DNA of 59,393 bases from Clostridiales bacterium (GCA_031271295.1 JAISVZ010000082.1:1-59393); one strand, 5' to 3'. Counted from the first letter of the stretch, positions 1-9,653 are shown. Notes: generated from the sequence alone by a model not told the origin. Program-made: numbers and translations.

Positions 1-142
1 ATTTAAAAATTCCTCAATAAAATTTTTTGAAACAAAAATTTTTTCGCATTAAAAAAAACCGCATCAAAGAATTTGCCTAATTTACCGGGTTTTCAATCGC
101 GGCAAAGCACATAACCGCATTTATCCCGCGCCCTAAAATCAT

Positions 143-172
143 AGAATGATGACATTTTTTTGTCATCATTCT
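143..172. other. 12-bp perfect inverted repeat upstream of tyrS
   Basis: Arms 143-154 (agaatgatgaca) and 161-172 (tgtcatcattct) are perfect complements around a T6 loop. No T-tract follows the stem, so it is not a textbook terminator. It lies 70 bp before tyrS and may be a leader hairpin, an operator, or the end of a transcript from outside the window. The rest of 1-242 is AT-rich and shows no gene and no T-box consensus. Confidence 0.5.
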
Positions 173-242
173 GAGAACTACCTATGAACAATAAAACAAA
201 AAAACTATAAAACAATAAAACTTCTAAAAGGAGGAACCTGAT

Positions 243-1433
243 ATGGAACAACCAAATTCTGAAAACTTATTTGAAACAATTAAACGTGCCTCGGTTGACA
301 TTTTTTCGGCGGATACCCTGCGTGAGCGGTTATTTTCCGGCAAACCCCAAAAAATTAAACTCGGCGCGGATCCGTCCCGCCCGGATTTGCACTTAGGGCA
401 CAGCGTACCGCTTCGTATTTTGCGCAAATTGCAGGACGCGGGGCATGAAGTAATTTTTGTAGTGGGGGATTTTACCGGCATGATAGGCGACCCTTCCGGC
501 AGGAGCAAAACCCGCGCTCAGCTAACTTTTGAGGAAACGCGTGAAAACGGCAGGAGTTATTTTGAGCAGGTATCGAAAATTATTGATACTTCAAAAGCCC
601 GTGTGGTATATAACTCCGAATGGCTTGGTAAACTCTCCTTTGGCGAGGTTTTAAATTTGGCGGGCAAATACACTTTGGCGCGGATATTGGAACGCGACGA
701 TTTCGCCGGGCGTTTCGCAAACAACAAACCAATTGGGCTTCACGAGCTTTTGTACCCGCTGATGCAGGGGTATGATTCCGTTGCGCTAAAGGCGGATATT
801 GAAATTGGCGGAACCGACCAAACCTTTAACCTGCTTGTTGGGCGCGAGCTGCAAAAGGATTACGGGCAAACCCGGCAGGAGGTTATAACCTTTCCGCTTT
901 TGCCGGGGCTTGACGGCGTTAATAAAATGAGTAAATCCTTGGATAATTATATCGGCATTGGCGAAAACGCCGAAATAATTTTTGAAAAATGCATGAAAGT
1001 TCCGGACGGTATTTTGGAAACGTATTTTAAGCTGACAACGGATATACCGGAGCGCGAATACACGAATCTTATTGAAAAGGATATCCGGCAGGCGCACTTT
1101 GCGTACGCGCGGGAAATTGTGCGTATGTATCATTCAAATGAAGCCGCCGATTCCGCGCATGAGCGGTATTTAAAGGTTGCTTCGGGCAAAACGCCGGACG
1201 ATATAAGCGAGATATTTATAAGCGCGGATGGGGATTTGCTAACAAACGTAATAAAACAGGCAGGGTTTGCGCCGTCTAATTCCGCCGCGCGAAGGCTTAT
1301 TGAGGGCGGGGGAATTAAAATTGACGGCATAACGGTAAGGGATTCATTTATGAGGGTTAGCGGGGATTTTGTGCTTGGCTGCGGGAAGAATAAGTTCGTG
1401 CGTGTTAGGTGCGATTTTAACAATTCTCCATAA
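243..1433 (+). CDS. tyrS: Tyrosyl-tRNA synthetase
   Basis: Cytoplasmic class I aminoacyl-tRNA synthetase that charges tRNA-Tyr. The HIGH-type signature reads HLGHS at residues 50-54 and the KMSKS loop is at about 229-233. A Rossmann catalytic domain fills the N-terminal half. The C-terminal region from about residue 345 (AARRLIEGGGIKIDG) is an S4 RNA-binding domain. The length of 396 residues fits the family. ATG at 243 follows an aaggagg site at 228-234. The gene stands alone, with 132 bp to the next start. Upstream there is an inverted repeat but no recognisable T-box, which is common for tyrS in Bacillota; regulation is therefore unclear. Identification is secure. Confidence 0.97.
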   Translation: MEQPNSENLFETIKRASVDIFSADTLRERLFSGKPQKIKLGADPSRPDLHLGHSVPLRILRKLQDAGHEVIFVVGDFTGMIGDPSGRSKTRAQLTFEETRENGRSYFEQVSKIIDTSKARVVYNSEWLGKLSFGEVLNLAGKYTLARILERDDFAGRFANNKPIGLHELLYPLMQGYDSVALKADIEIGGTDQTFNLLVGRELQKDYGQTRQEVITFPLLPGLDGVNKMSKSLDNYIGIGENAEIIFEKCMKVPDGILETYFKLTTDIPEREYTNLIEKDIRQAHFAYAREIVRMYHSNEAADSAHERYLKVASGKTPDDISEIFISADGDLLTNVIKQAGFAPSNSAARRLIEGGGIKIDGITVRDSFMRVSGDFVLGCGKNKFVRVRCDFNNSP

Positions 1434-1448
1434 AATCTCCACACTTAA

Positions 1449-1478
1449 TTGGTACATTTTTTTGGATAGGAATATTAT
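1449..1478 (+). promoter_or_regulatory. Candidate promoter of the metal-uptake operon
   Basis: TTGGTA at 1449-1454 and TATTAT at 1473-1478 are separated by 18 bp. Downstream in the leader, 1498-1504 (tgccgaa) and 1513-1519 (ttcggca) form a 7-bp inverted repeat, a possible metalloregulator site or leader hairpin. No Zur or Fur consensus was recognised. Confidence 0.4.
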
Positions 1479-1565
1479 ACTGAAAGCTGAAAACATATGC
1501 CGAAACAGAACATTCGGCAAATGTTTTTGCCTTTTGCGGTAGTTTAAATTACGGGAGGAATTATT

Positions 1566-2888
1566 TTGAAAAGGTTTTTAAGTTTTTTATTGGTAACTGT
1601 TTTACTTTTTTGCGCTTCGTGTAATTCCGCGCCCGCGGGCGGTGCGCAGAATGCGGAAAATACGCAAGCAGGGGCGGATGTTTCGCAAACAGTGGGGGCG
1701 GCTAACACGGAAACCGCGCCGGTTATCGCGCCAGAGAGCGCACCGGAAAACGTTCCCGCCGAAAAAATAAAAATAATGACAACAATTTTCCCGCCTTACG
1801 ATTTTGCAAGGGAAATAACGGGCGGCTTGGCGGAAATAGGAATGTTGCTTCCGCCGGGGCAGGAAAGCCATTCCTTCCAGCCTTCGCCGCAGGATATTAT
1901 TAATATTATGGACAGCGACATATTTATTTACACCGGCGGTGAAACCGACGTGTGGATTACCGAAATGCTTGAAACGATGGATACAAGCAGCATGAAAATT
2001 ATCAAAATGATGGACTGTGTTACCTTAAAGGAAGAAGAAATTGTTGAGGGTATGGAGGACGACGAACACGACCACGGCGCGGAAGGCGCGGAAGCGCACG
2101 CGGAAGACGACCACGCGGAAGGCGAAGAAGCGCACGCGGAGGACGACCACGACCATGCCGAAGGCGAGGAAGCGCACGCGGACGACGACCACGACCACGC
2201 GGAAGGCGAAGAGGCGCACGCGGAAGACGACCACGACCATGCCGAAGGCGAAGAGGCGCACGCGGAGGATGAAGAAGCACACGCCGAGGGCGAAGAACCC
2301 CACGCGGAAGACGACCACGACCACGCCGAGGGCGAAGCCCACACACACGACGGCGAGGTTGTGTACGACGAACACGTTTGGACATCCCCCGCTAACGCTG
2401 TAACTATTGTTAACGCAATATCCGATGCTCTGTGCGAAATGGACGCGGCAAACGCGCAAACATACATAAAAAACACCGAAGTGTACACGGCAAAAATAGT
2501 TGAGCTTGACGCGCAGTTCCGGTCTGTTGTAGACTCTTCTGTAAGGAAAACCATAATCGTTGGCGACCGTTTTCCGTTCCGCTATTTTGTGGACGAATAC
2601 GGGCTTGATTATTACGCGGCTTTTCCGGGCTGTTCAACGGAAACAGAACCTTCGGCGGCAACTGTCGCGTTTTTAATTGATAAAGTAAAAGACGAAAAAA
2701 TCCCGGTTGTGTTTCATATGGAGCTTTCAAACCAGCGTATGGCAATCACAATATCTGAGGAAACAGGAGCGAAAGATCTTTTACTTCACTCGTGCCACAA
2801 CCTGCCAAAGGACGAATTTGAAGCAGGCGCGTCGTATTTGGCGCTAATGCAAAATAATGTTACAACACTCAAGGAGGCACTGAGCTAA
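1566..2888 (+). CDS. His-rich metal ABC transporter substrate-binding lipoprotein (ZnuA/AdcA class)
   Basis: Cluster A-I binding protein that delivers Zn2+ or Mn2+ to the permease encoded downstream. Start is TTG at 1566 behind gggagg (1553-1558). A signal peptide ends in a lipobox with Cys19 (FCASC), so it is membrane-anchored outside the cell. The binding fold is interrupted at about residues 165-262 by an unusually long acidic, His-rich tract built from degenerate units such as EEAHAEDDHDHAEG. This is the position of the metal-capture loop in ZnuA proteins, but it is much expanded here. Candidate ligand histidines lie in PGQESHSFQPS and DEHVWTSP. The stop overlaps the ATPase start by one base. 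The nickname ZnuA is by family; zinc is more likely than manganese because of the His loop. Confidence 0.9.
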   Translation: MKRFLSFLLVTVLLFCASCNSAPAGGAQNAENTQAGADVSQTVGAANTETAPVIAPESAPENVPAEKIKIMTTIFPPYDFAREITGGLAEIGMLLPPGQESHSFQPSPQDIINIMDSDIFIYTGGETDVWITEMLETMDTSSMKIIKMMDCVTLKEEEIVEGMEDDEHDHGAEGAEAHAEDDHAEGEEAHAEDDHDHAEGEEAHADDDHDHAEGEEAHAEDDHDHAEGEEAHAEDEEAHAEGEEPHAEDDHDHAEGEAHTHDGEVVYDEHVWTSPANAVTIVNAISDALCEMDAANAQTYIKNTEVYTAKIVELDAQFRSVVDSSVRKTIIVGDRFPFRYFVDEYGLDYYAAFPGCSTETEPSAATVAFLIDKVKDEKIPVVFHMELSNQRMAITISEETGAKDLLLHSCHNLPKDEFEAGASYLALMQNNVTTLKEALS

Positions 2889-3616
2889 TGGCTCTTTTAA
2901 CCTGTGAAAACGCGGCTTTCGCGTACGACGGCAAGTTGTGCGTGGAGGGCTTAAACTTCGAAGTAAACGCCGGGGATTATTTGTGTATTGTTGGGGAGAA
3001 CGGTTCCGGGAAAAGTACGCTTATTAAGGGCATACTGAACCTGAAACAGCCTGTCAGCGGGCGGGTTTACGCGGGGGATAACCTGCATGTTACCGAAATT
3101 GGTTACCTGCCGCAGCAAACCGCCGTTTCGAAGGATTTTCCGGCAAGTGTTTTCGAGGTTGTGTTATCGGGAAGGTTAAATTCGCGAGGGTTATTGCCTT
3201 TTTATTCAAAACGCGATAAGGAAATTGCGAACGAAAACATTAGCAAACTAAAAATTGAAAACCTCAGAAACGAATGTTACAGAGAGCTTTCGGGAGGTCA
3301 GCAGCAGCGTGCGCTTTTAGCGCGCGCTCTTTGCGCCACAAAGAAACTGCTTTTGTTAGACGAACCAACTTCGGGGTTAGACCCTGCCGCCTCTAACGAG
3401 CTTTACGGCATTATCCGGCAGCTTAACCGCGAAAATAAAATAACGATTATTATGGTTTCTCATGATATCCACGGCGCAATAGGTTTTGCAAGCCATATTT
3501 TGCATTTAAGAAGCAGGCAGCTTTTTTACGGCACAAAAGAAGATTACATAAATTCCGAAGCGGGCAAAAAATTTCTGAGAAGAGCGGGTGAGGATGATGG
3601 ATTTTTGGTTTTTTAG
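2888..3616 (+). CDS. znuC: Metal ABC transporter ATP-binding protein (ZnuC-like)
   Basis: ATPase subunit of the metal importer. Walker A GENGSGKST is near residue 37, the signature LSGGQQQR follows, and Walker B is LLLLDEPTSGLD. The H-loop reads VSHD. Its 242 residues are normal. ATG at 2888 overlaps the preceding stop (taATG), so translation is probably coupled. The 3' end overlaps the permease frame by about 20-29 bp. The gene is part of a four-gene operon with the binding protein, the permease and a small lipoprotein. Confidence 0.93.
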   Translation: MALLTCENAAFAYDGKLCVEGLNFEVNAGDYLCIVGENGSGKSTLIKGILNLKQPVSGRVYAGDNLHVTEIGYLPQQTAVSKDFPASVFEVVLSGRLNSRGLLPFYSKRDKEIANENISKLKIENLRNECYRELSGGQQQRALLARALCATKKLLLLDEPTSGLDPAASNELYGIIRQLNRENKITIIMVSHDIHGAIGFASHILHLRSRQLFYGTKEDYINSEAGKKFLRRAGEDDGFLVF

Positions 3617-4484
3617 CGATTTAGTGAGAATGTTCGAGTATCCCTTTATTCAAAGGACTGTTATTGTGGGTGCGCTTGTTTCGCTTTGCGCGGCGCTTTT
3701 GGGAGTAAGTTTGGTTTTAAAGCGCTACGCGATGATAGGTTCCGGGCTTTCAAACGTGGGTTTTGCCTCTCTTGCTATGGCATCGGCGTTTAACTTGGGT
3801 AAAACTCCTTTACGTGTGGCTATTCCGGTTGTGGTTTTGGCGGCGTTCCTTCTGCTTCGCATATCCGAGAGCAGTAAAATTAAAGGGGATTCCGCAGTGG
3901 CGTTAATTTCAACATCCTCGCTTGCGATAGGTTCAATAGTTATTGCGTCCACAACGGGTATGAATACGGACGTTTGCAATTACCTTTTCGGAAGCCTTCT
4001 TGCCATGAGCATGGAGGACGTGTGGCTTAGTATTTCCCTTTCGGTGGTTGTAATTACCCTGTTTGTTGTGTTTTACAATAAAATTTTCGCCGTAACCTTC
4101 GACGAAACTTTTGCGGCGGCAACGGGTTCTAAAACCGGAATTTACAACATGATAATTGCGTTTCTTACGGCTATAACAATTGTTGTGGGTATGAGGCTTA
4201 TGGGTACAATGCTTATTTCAAGCCTTGTGGTTTTCCCCGCGCTAACGTCTATGCGTTTATGCAAGAAATTTTCCACGGTTACAATATGTTCGGCTGTTGT
4301 ATCATTTGTTTGTTTTTTTATTGGAATTGTGTTATCATTCAGGCATGATATTCCCGCCGGCGCAAGTATTGTTATTGTGGATGTAGCCGCTTTTATAATT
4401 TTTTCGGCGGTAAGTATGGTCGGTGTTGCAACCGGTTTGTATAAAAAAGTTTTCGGCAAGCAAAAATTGGGGAGGTTTTTATGA
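3588..4484 (+). CDS. znuB: Metal ABC transporter permease (ZnuB-like)
   Basis: Integral membrane permease of the ABC-3 family (ZnuB/MntB/TroC). The roughly 298-residue protein is hydrophobic with eight or nine membrane segments. GTG at 3588 opens the frame, but ATG at 3594 or 3597 fits the ggtgagg site at 3587-3593 better, so the true start may be 6-9 bases later. It overlaps znuC and ends in an ATGA overlap with the lipoprotein gene. Members of this family form a homodimeric channel. Confidence 0.92.
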   Translation: MRMMDFWFFSDLVRMFEYPFIQRTVIVGALVSLCAALLGVSLVLKRYAMIGSGLSNVGFASLAMASAFNLGKTPLRVAIPVVVLAAFLLLRISESSKIKGDSAVALISTSSLAIGSIVIASTTGMNTDVCNYLFGSLLAMSMEDVWLSISLSVVVITLFVVFYNKIFAVTFDETFAAATGSKTGIYNMIIAFLTAITIVVGMRLMGTMLISSLVVFPALTSMRLCKKFSTVTICSAVVSFVCFFIGIVLSFRHDIPAGASIVIVDVAAFIIFSAVSMVGVATGLYKKVFGKQKLGRFL

Positions 4485-5026
4485 AAAAAACTATTTTGGC
4501 GGTATTGTTTGTTTTTGTTCTTGTATTACCGGGTTGTACGCAGAAGCAATCCGCAGCCGTTGTACCAAGCAGTACGGGCGGAGGCGGCAAAGCCGATTCG
4601 CAAAATCAAGCCGCCGGCGCAGCTTCGGGCAGTACGGCTAACCACGGTAAAGTTGAAAATGTGGATTTAAACGCGGATGTTATCGAGATTAAGGAAAAAT
4701 TATTTATTGCCCAAACGAACGATATTTACCTTAATGTGGATCAGTACCTGGGCAAAACAATAAAGTATGAAGGTATTTTTACAACCTTTACTTTCGAGGA
4801 TAGCTCTTATGATTACGTTATCCGTTATGGCCCCGGCTGCTGCGGAACCGACGGCAACGCCGGGTTTGAAGTAAGCTGGAGCGGAAACCGCCCGGCGGAA
4901 AACGATTGGGTGGAGGCTGTTGGCATTCTTGAAATTTACGAAGAAGAGGACGGCTCGGCGTACTTAAGGCTGAACTTGGATTCTCTTACTGTGCTGGAAG
5001 AACGCGGCGCGGAATTTGTCAGTTAA
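4481..5026 (+). CDS. Small lipoprotein with YcgQ/DUF1980-like domain
   Basis: The signal peptide ends in the lipobox LPGC (Cys at residue 19), then comes a Gly/Ser-rich linker. From about residue 80 the sequence (YLNVDQYLGKTIKYEGIF ... GPGCCGTDGNAGFEV ... ENDWVEAVGILE) resembles the soluble OB-like domain of the TIGR03943/YcgQ proteins. Those proteins carry a CC motif and sit beside metal-related permeases. The start overlaps the znuB stop by 4 bp (ATGA), so it is the fourth gene of the operon. A metal-chaperone or redox role at the membrane is an inference from the CC motif and context. The family assignment is from memory of motifs only. Confidence 0.75.
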   Translation: MKKTILAVLFVFVLVLPGCTQKQSAAVVPSSTGGGGKADSQNQAAGAASGSTANHGKVENVDLNADVIEIKEKLFIAQTNDIYLNVDQYLGKTIKYEGIFTTFTFEDSSYDYVIRYGPGCCGTDGNAGFEVSWSGNRPAENDWVEAVGILEIYEEEDGSAYLRLNLDSLTVLEERGAEFVS

Positions 5027-5028
5027 TA

Positions 5029-5088
5029 CTAATTCGAATTTAAAAAGTTGAAGCCAAGCTTGGCTTCAAACTTTTTAAACAGAATTAG
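5029..5088. terminator. Large bidirectional hairpin between convergent operons
   Basis: A long near-perfect inverted repeat is centred on aagcttgg. Inner arms are taaaaagttgaagccaagc and its complement with one bulged A; outer arms ctaattc (5029-5035) and gaattag (5082-5088) also pair. It lies between the metal operon (plus) and the exporter operon (minus). A/T-rich flanks allow termination both ways. Confidence 0.75.
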
Positions 5089-5117
5089 CATAATACAAAA
5101 AACAGGCGGTTATTAAC

Positions 5118-6566
5118 TTAACCGCTAATTTTTTTTGCCCGCGCACCACCCCGCAGCCCCTCATTATTTGCGTCAATTATAACAACATCCCCGGCGGCAA
5201 TTCCGCCCTCGGCTACAAAACCCGCCCGCAGTTCGCGTCCTTTCGTTATTTCCGCCATTTCGGCAGTTCCGCTCTTTATAACCCAAACCATGTCCTTGCC
5301 GTCAACCGTAAAAACGGCGGTTTTGGGTACGATTAGTTTATTTTCCTCAAAATATGTATTAAATTTTACGTCAACGTCAAAACCCTTTTTTATTTCCTCC
5401 GTGCCCGTTTCGGGTTTTACGGTTACCTTTACGCGCCGCTCCTGCGTGCCAAGCGCGGATATTTTTACCGTTGCTTCGTTATCTATTTCAATAATTTTGC
5501 CGGTAAATGTTTTGTCGCCCGCTCGGCGTTTTAAAATTAAATCCACATTCAGCCCGGCCGCAATTTCGTCTATGTCGTTTGTGGATACGTATACCTCCAC
5601 AAGCGCCGACGTATCCGGCGTTATTGCCGCCGCCGGAGTTTGCTGGCTTACAAAATTGGTACCGGAAACAAAAAGCTCGGTTATAACGCCGGAAACATTG
5701 GCGCGTACCGCCGCCGTTTCAATTTTTTGTTCCAACTGCTTAATTGTAACATTTGCGCCGTCTATCAGGGTTTCGTAGTACTTTTTCATACCGCCGGTAT
5801 AATTAGCCGCCAAATTTTCATCCAAAACGCGTATCTGCTCTTCAAGCGCGGCTTTTGCGGCGTTATAGTAGGCTTCGTCCGCCTCGGCTTCCCCTTGGGA
5901 AATTACGTCAAGCTGCTGGCGGTTTTGTATAAGTAAATTGTTCGCTGCTGTAACCGCTTTTTGTGCCTGCAAATAATCCGATTCCGCAATTACGCCGGAA
6001 CTGTACAAAACCTCCGCCTTTTGTAACTCATCCTCGGCGCGTTTCAGTTCGTTTTCGGTTTGCTCAATTATTATGTTTTGCAGGCGTATTTGCGATTGCT
6101 TCGCGTCGTTTTGCTTTTGCGCGTTCGTTCCGGACGAAGCTTCCTGCGCGGTAAGTGTGTTGTATTCGCCTAAAAGCGCGGTTCTGTTTGCCTGCATGGT
6201 ATCACGCGCTTTCTGTTGCTCAATATCCAAATTTGCAATTTGAGCTTCATAGGTTAAAATACTGCCGCGCGATTGTTCAATTTGAAACTCAAAATCGGCG
6301 GTATCCACGGTGCAAATAATATCGCCCTCGTTTACGCGCTCGTTTTCCGTAACTTCAACGCTCTTTAGCATTCCCGAAATAGCGGGGTAAATATTTACCG
6401 ATTTTTGCGTTTCGGCAATTCCCTGTTCAATAAAATAAATTTCCGCCGTTTCGGGCACAACCTCAAGCGCCGCAACATTTAACGGCAGGCTTAAATAATA
6501 CGCCGTCCCCGCCGCTGCCGCAATAATAAACAAACCGATTAAAACCCATTTTACAGCCTTTTTCAT
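5118..6566 (-). CDS. HlyD/MacA-family membrane-fusion adaptor of an ABC exporter
   Basis: Periplasmic-adaptor-like subunit, here in a monoderm context. A membrane anchor spans residues about 7-27. Next comes the first half of a lipoyl/barrel domain, then a long coiled coil (about residues 75-250, rich in Glu, Gln and Ala heptads), and then the returning lipoyl and beta-barrel (VRANVSGVITELFVSGTNF ... TVKPETGTEEIKKGFDVDVKF). It is the last gene of a three-gene operon, one base after the FtsX permease stop. In the MacAB-like and YknXYZ classes this subunit links the permease to the outside. The substrate is unknown; antimicrobial peptides are typical. Confidence 0.88.
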   Translation of the reverse strand: MKKAVKWVLIGLFIIAAAAGTAYYLSLPLNVAALEVVPETAEIYFIEQGIAETQKSVNIYPAISGMLKSVEVTENERVNEGDIICTVDTADFEFQIEQSRGSILTYEAQIANLDIEQQKARDTMQANRTALLGEYNTLTAQEASSGTNAQKQNDAKQSQIRLQNIIIEQTENELKRAEDELQKAEVLYSSGVIAESDYLQAQKAVTAANNLLIQNRQQLDVISQGEAEADEAYYNAAKAALEEQIRVLDENLAANYTGGMKKYYETLIDGANVTIKQLEQKIETAAVRANVSGVITELFVSGTNFVSQQTPAAAITPDTSALVEVYVSTNDIDEIAAGLNVDLILKRRAGDKTFTGKIIEIDNEATVKISALGTQERRVKVTVKPETGTEEIKKGFDVDVKFNTYFEENKLIVPKTAVFTVDGKDMVWVIKSGTAEMAEITKGRELRAGFVAEGGIAAGDVVIIDANNEGLRGGARAKKISG

Positions 6567-6567
6567 G

Positions 6568-8925
6568 CTAATCCCTCTCTTTCAAAACTTCCGCCATCTC
6601 AAATTTTCTAATTTGCCTAACCGCCGAACGGTTGGATAAGTGTACCGCCAAAACACAGCCCGCCGCCGCCGTTAAATAAGCGGTAAGCGGTGTTGCGGAG
6701 GGAAATGTAAAAGAATCCGTTGCGAAAACGCTCGCCAATAACTGTTTAAGTAACATATTAAAAGGAATGCCGAAAATTATGCCAACGCCGCACAAAAGCC
6801 AGTATTCAAACGCCATAATATCGCCAACCTCCGTAACTTGCATTCCCAAAACCCTAAGAGTTGCGTATTCGCGTTTACGCTCCGAAAGCGAAATGGCGGA
6901 TGTGTTAAAAATTATGGCAAACGATATTATAACGGAAAAAATCCACATAGCGTAAATTAAAAAATCGAACGGGGCGAGTAAATCCTCATAACCCTTTAGC
7001 AGCGACGCTTTGTCGTCTATAAAAGAAATATTTTCGGCGGTATCGGCGTACGCGTTAATTTCGGAAACATTATCGGTTGCAACCACAACCGACGACGCGG
7101 TTTTTTTAAGGTTAAAAAAGCTGTTTAACGCGCCAAGTTCCATATAAACTCCCTGTCCCAAATTCTGAGAGCAAATTTCGGTTACCGTTATAGGCGCATC
7201 CTTATCCAAAAGCGGCGACGAAATATACAGTGTGTCTCCCTTTTTGGCGTTTATGGTTTTAGCCGCAACGTCCGACAGCACAATTCCCGCTTCGGGCGGC
7301 GAAAGGTACAGAGCTTTATCGTTATCGTAAATTTTGTAAAGCATCGCGTTTTTTTCAATGCCGGTAATAATCGCTCCAGTTTTAAGGTGCTTATTTTTAA
7401 TTTCCGCCGAAACTTCCATAATTCCTTCCGCCAGCGATACGCCGTTTATGTTGTAAACCTCGCCAACGGCAATTTCAAAATCCACAGGACTATCAAAGGA
7501 AATTTTCGCGTCGTATAGCTGCGATTTTGAAAAAAGGTTTAACATCATATAATCTATCATTAAATTGTACGAACCCATAAACGACATAAGAGCAAATGAA
7601 AACACAAGCCCCAAAACAATTACCGCGGAGCGCACTTTGTTTCGCGCAATGGTTCTAACCGCCATATTCCCGCCGGACGACAATATGAGTTTTAAAAGCG
7701 GCAGCCGCTTTAACAGGTCAAACTTAACAAGCTTTGGCGCTTCCGGGCGCATTGCCTGAGCGGGAGTAAGTTTTAAGCTTCGCCTTGCGCCGAAAAAACC
7801 GCCCAAAACGCCGGATGAAAGCGCGAAACCAAGCGAGCGCGCAAGCAAAAGGGGAGGGATATTCGCGTTTTCCGTGGGCAAATTAAAGAATGTTTTAAAC
7901 ATTTCCACATACGGTACGGATACCGCCGCACCGTATACGCACCCTAAAATTCCGCCAACTAAGCCCGTTATAAGCCCGTATGAAACGTAATGCCCAACAA
8001 TTTCGTTATCCCTGTAGCCGAAAGCTTTTAACACTCCAATTTGCGTGCGTTCCTGTTCTATAATGCGTTTAAGCATGAGGTATAGCACAACGGAGGACAT
8101 AAGCATAAAAAGCATTGGCATAACCTGCGAAATTGTGGATATAGAGTTAAGTTCCATATCCACCATAGCAACGCTTGGCTGGTCCTTTTGGCGCACAATT
8201 GAAATTAGCCCGTACTTTTTCAGTTCGTCCTCAAGCTGGGATTGAACGCTTTCGTATAAAACGCCGCTTTCAAGCTCAATGCAAACATCGTTATAAAAGC
8301 CTGTTTGCCCCGAAAAAGCCCAAATGTTTTCGATAGGGATAAACGCGTAACCGAAGGTTTCGGGGGTTGGCATAATTTCAGTGGCGGTTTTTACGGCGTA
8401 CACATATTCGGGGCTGTCCGCGTAAGCGCAAATGTTTAACTCGTATTCCTTCCTGTTTATAATAAGGCGCACGGCGCTGCCGGGTTTTAAACCGTGCGCG
8501 TTTTGAAACGCCTTATCCGCCGCAATATCAAAACCGCCGCTAAAGCCGTTTCCGGTTAGAATAATGTTGTTTATAGGCGTTCCCTCATAACTTGTATCAA
8601 CCGAGATTAAACGCAGGGTTATAAGCTTATCCGTTTTGTCCGAAACAACGCGGGCGTCGTAAACGTACCGCCCCGAAACCTCCCTTACACCTTCTATACG
8701 CTCAATATCCGGAATTGCGGACGCGGGAATGGCGTTTACCTTCGCGAAAATATCCGCCAAACGGTAATCGCGGTAATAATTTTCCTTTGCGCTTTGGAAA
8801 ACATCCGAACAAATGCCGATAACAATATTTATTAAAACGCCCATCATAATAAGCACGATACACGCTATGTACGCCTTTTTATTCTCCCACATCGAGCGGG
8901 CGCATTTTTTTAAGAGAATCACCAC
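6568..8925 (-). CDS. FtsX-like ABC exporter permease
   Basis: A 785-residue permease with an N-terminal membrane helix, a large extracytoplasmic domain, a three-helix FtsX block near residues 275-385, a second extracytoplasmic domain and a C-terminal FtsX block near 660-770. This tandem FtsX architecture belongs to the type VII/MacB-like mechanotransmission exporters. Start is GTG at 8925 or 8922, inside the last codons of the ATPase gene (7-bp overlap), with ggaggtg just upstream. It acts with the ATPase and HlyD-type adaptor on either side. Confidence 0.9.
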   Translation of the reverse strand: MVILLKKCARSMWENKKAYIACIVLIMMGVLINIVIGICSDVFQSAKENYYRDYRLADIFAKVNAIPASAIPDIERIEGVREVSGRYVYDARVVSDKTDKLITLRLISVDTSYEGTPINNIILTGNGFSGGFDIAADKAFQNAHGLKPGSAVRLIINRKEYELNICAYADSPEYVYAVKTATEIMPTPETFGYAFIPIENIWAFSGQTGFYNDVCIELESGVLYESVQSQLEDELKKYGLISIVRQKDQPSVAMVDMELNSISTISQVMPMLFMLMSSVVLYLMLKRIIEQERTQIGVLKAFGYRDNEIVGHYVSYGLITGLVGGILGCVYGAAVSVPYVEMFKTFFNLPTENANIPPLLLARSLGFALSSGVLGGFFGARRSLKLTPAQAMRPEAPKLVKFDLLKRLPLLKLILSSGGNMAVRTIARNKVRSAVIVLGLVFSFALMSFMGSYNLMIDYMMLNLFSKSQLYDAKISFDSPVDFEIAVGEVYNINGVSLAEGIMEVSAEIKNKHLKTGAIITGIEKNAMLYKIYDNDKALYLSPPEAGIVLSDVAAKTINAKKGDTLYISSPLLDKDAPITVTEICSQNLGQGVYMELGALNSFFNLKKTASSVVVATDNVSEINAYADTAENISFIDDKASLLKGYEDLLAPFDFLIYAMWIFSVIISFAIIFNTSAISLSERKREYATLRVLGMQVTEVGDIMAFEYWLLCGVGIIFGIPFNMLLKQLLASVFATDSFTFPSATPLTAYLTAAAGCVLAVHLSNRSAVRQIRKFEMAEVLKERD

Positions 8926-9653
8926 GACACCTCCTCCGGAGGCAGAGGGTTTTCATTCACCGTAATTTTTTCAATAAGCCCGTCTTTTATGTGAAAAACC
9001 CTGTCCGCAATTGCGCCGATTCCCGCGTTATGCGTAATTATCGCAACGGTTTTTTTATAGCGCGTGTTAAAATCCTTCAGCAGTTTTAAAACCTGAATGC
9101 CCGTTGAAAAATCCAAAGCACCGGTTGGTTCGTCGCATAGAAGCATTGTTGGGTTTTTAGAAAGCGCGCGGGCGATAGCTATTCTTTGCTGCTGCCCGCC
9201 GGATAACTGCGAAGGAAAATGATCCGCGCGATCGGCCATATCTATCTGCGTAAGCAGCTGCGCAGCGGGAATTGCCTCCTTTGAAAGCTCCGACGCTAAT
9301 GCGATATTTTCTTTGGCGGTAAGGTTTGGAATAAGGTTATAAAACTGAAAAACAAAACCGACGCTTAACCGGCGGTAATTTGTAAGCTCTTTTTCGGTAA
9401 AGCCGCCAATGGGTTTGCCGCGAAACTTTATTTCGCCGGATGTTGGCTTATCTATGCCGCCAATAATATTAAGCATCGTACTTTTCCCGGAACCGGACGC
9501 GCCGAGGATTGCCACAAATTCCCCGCTGTAAAGGTTAAACGATACGCCGCAAAGGGCGTTAACGGTAACCTCGCCCATAACGTACTTTTTTGTAAGGTCT
9601 GTAACTTCCATGATGATTTCTTTGCCTGTTGGGGCTTGGTTTTGAGTATCCAA
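8919..9653 (-). CDS. ABC exporter ATPase (MacB/LolD type)
   Basis: ATP-binding subunit that powers the FtsX permease. Walker A is GASGSGKST, the Q-loop region reads FVFQFYNL, the signature is LSGGQQQR and Walker B is [12 protein letters not shown]. The H-loop is ITHN. TTG at 9653 follows gggagg with good spacing; a later ATG (IIMEVTDL) is the alternative. It is the first gene of the exporter operon. Confidence 0.93.
   Translation of the reverse strand: MDTQNQAPTGKEIIMEVTDLTKKYVMGEVTVNALCGVSFNLYSGEFVAILGASGSGKSTMLNIIGGIDKPTSGEIKFRGKPIGGFTEKELTNYRRLSVGFVFQFYNLIPNLTAKENIALASELSKEAIPAAQLLTQIDMADRADHFPSQLSGGQQQRIAIARALSKNPTMLLCDEPTGALDFSTGIQVLKLLKDFNTRYKKTVAIITHNAGIGAIADRVFHIKDGLIEKITVNENPLPPEEVSW

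Noticed and set aside
1-242. T-box riboswitch for tyrS
   Set aside because: No AGGGTGG-type antiterminator sequence or terminator with T-tract was found; only an isolated inverted repeat.
1928-2554. Long open frames opposite and across the His-rich tract
   Set aside because: They arise from the GC-rich, codon-periodic repeat in the binding-protein gene, with Ser/Arg-rich low-complexity products and no ribosome binding sites.
3588-3616. Frameshift between ATPase and permease genes
   Set aside because: Both frames are full length with all motifs; the overlap is ordinary translational coupling.
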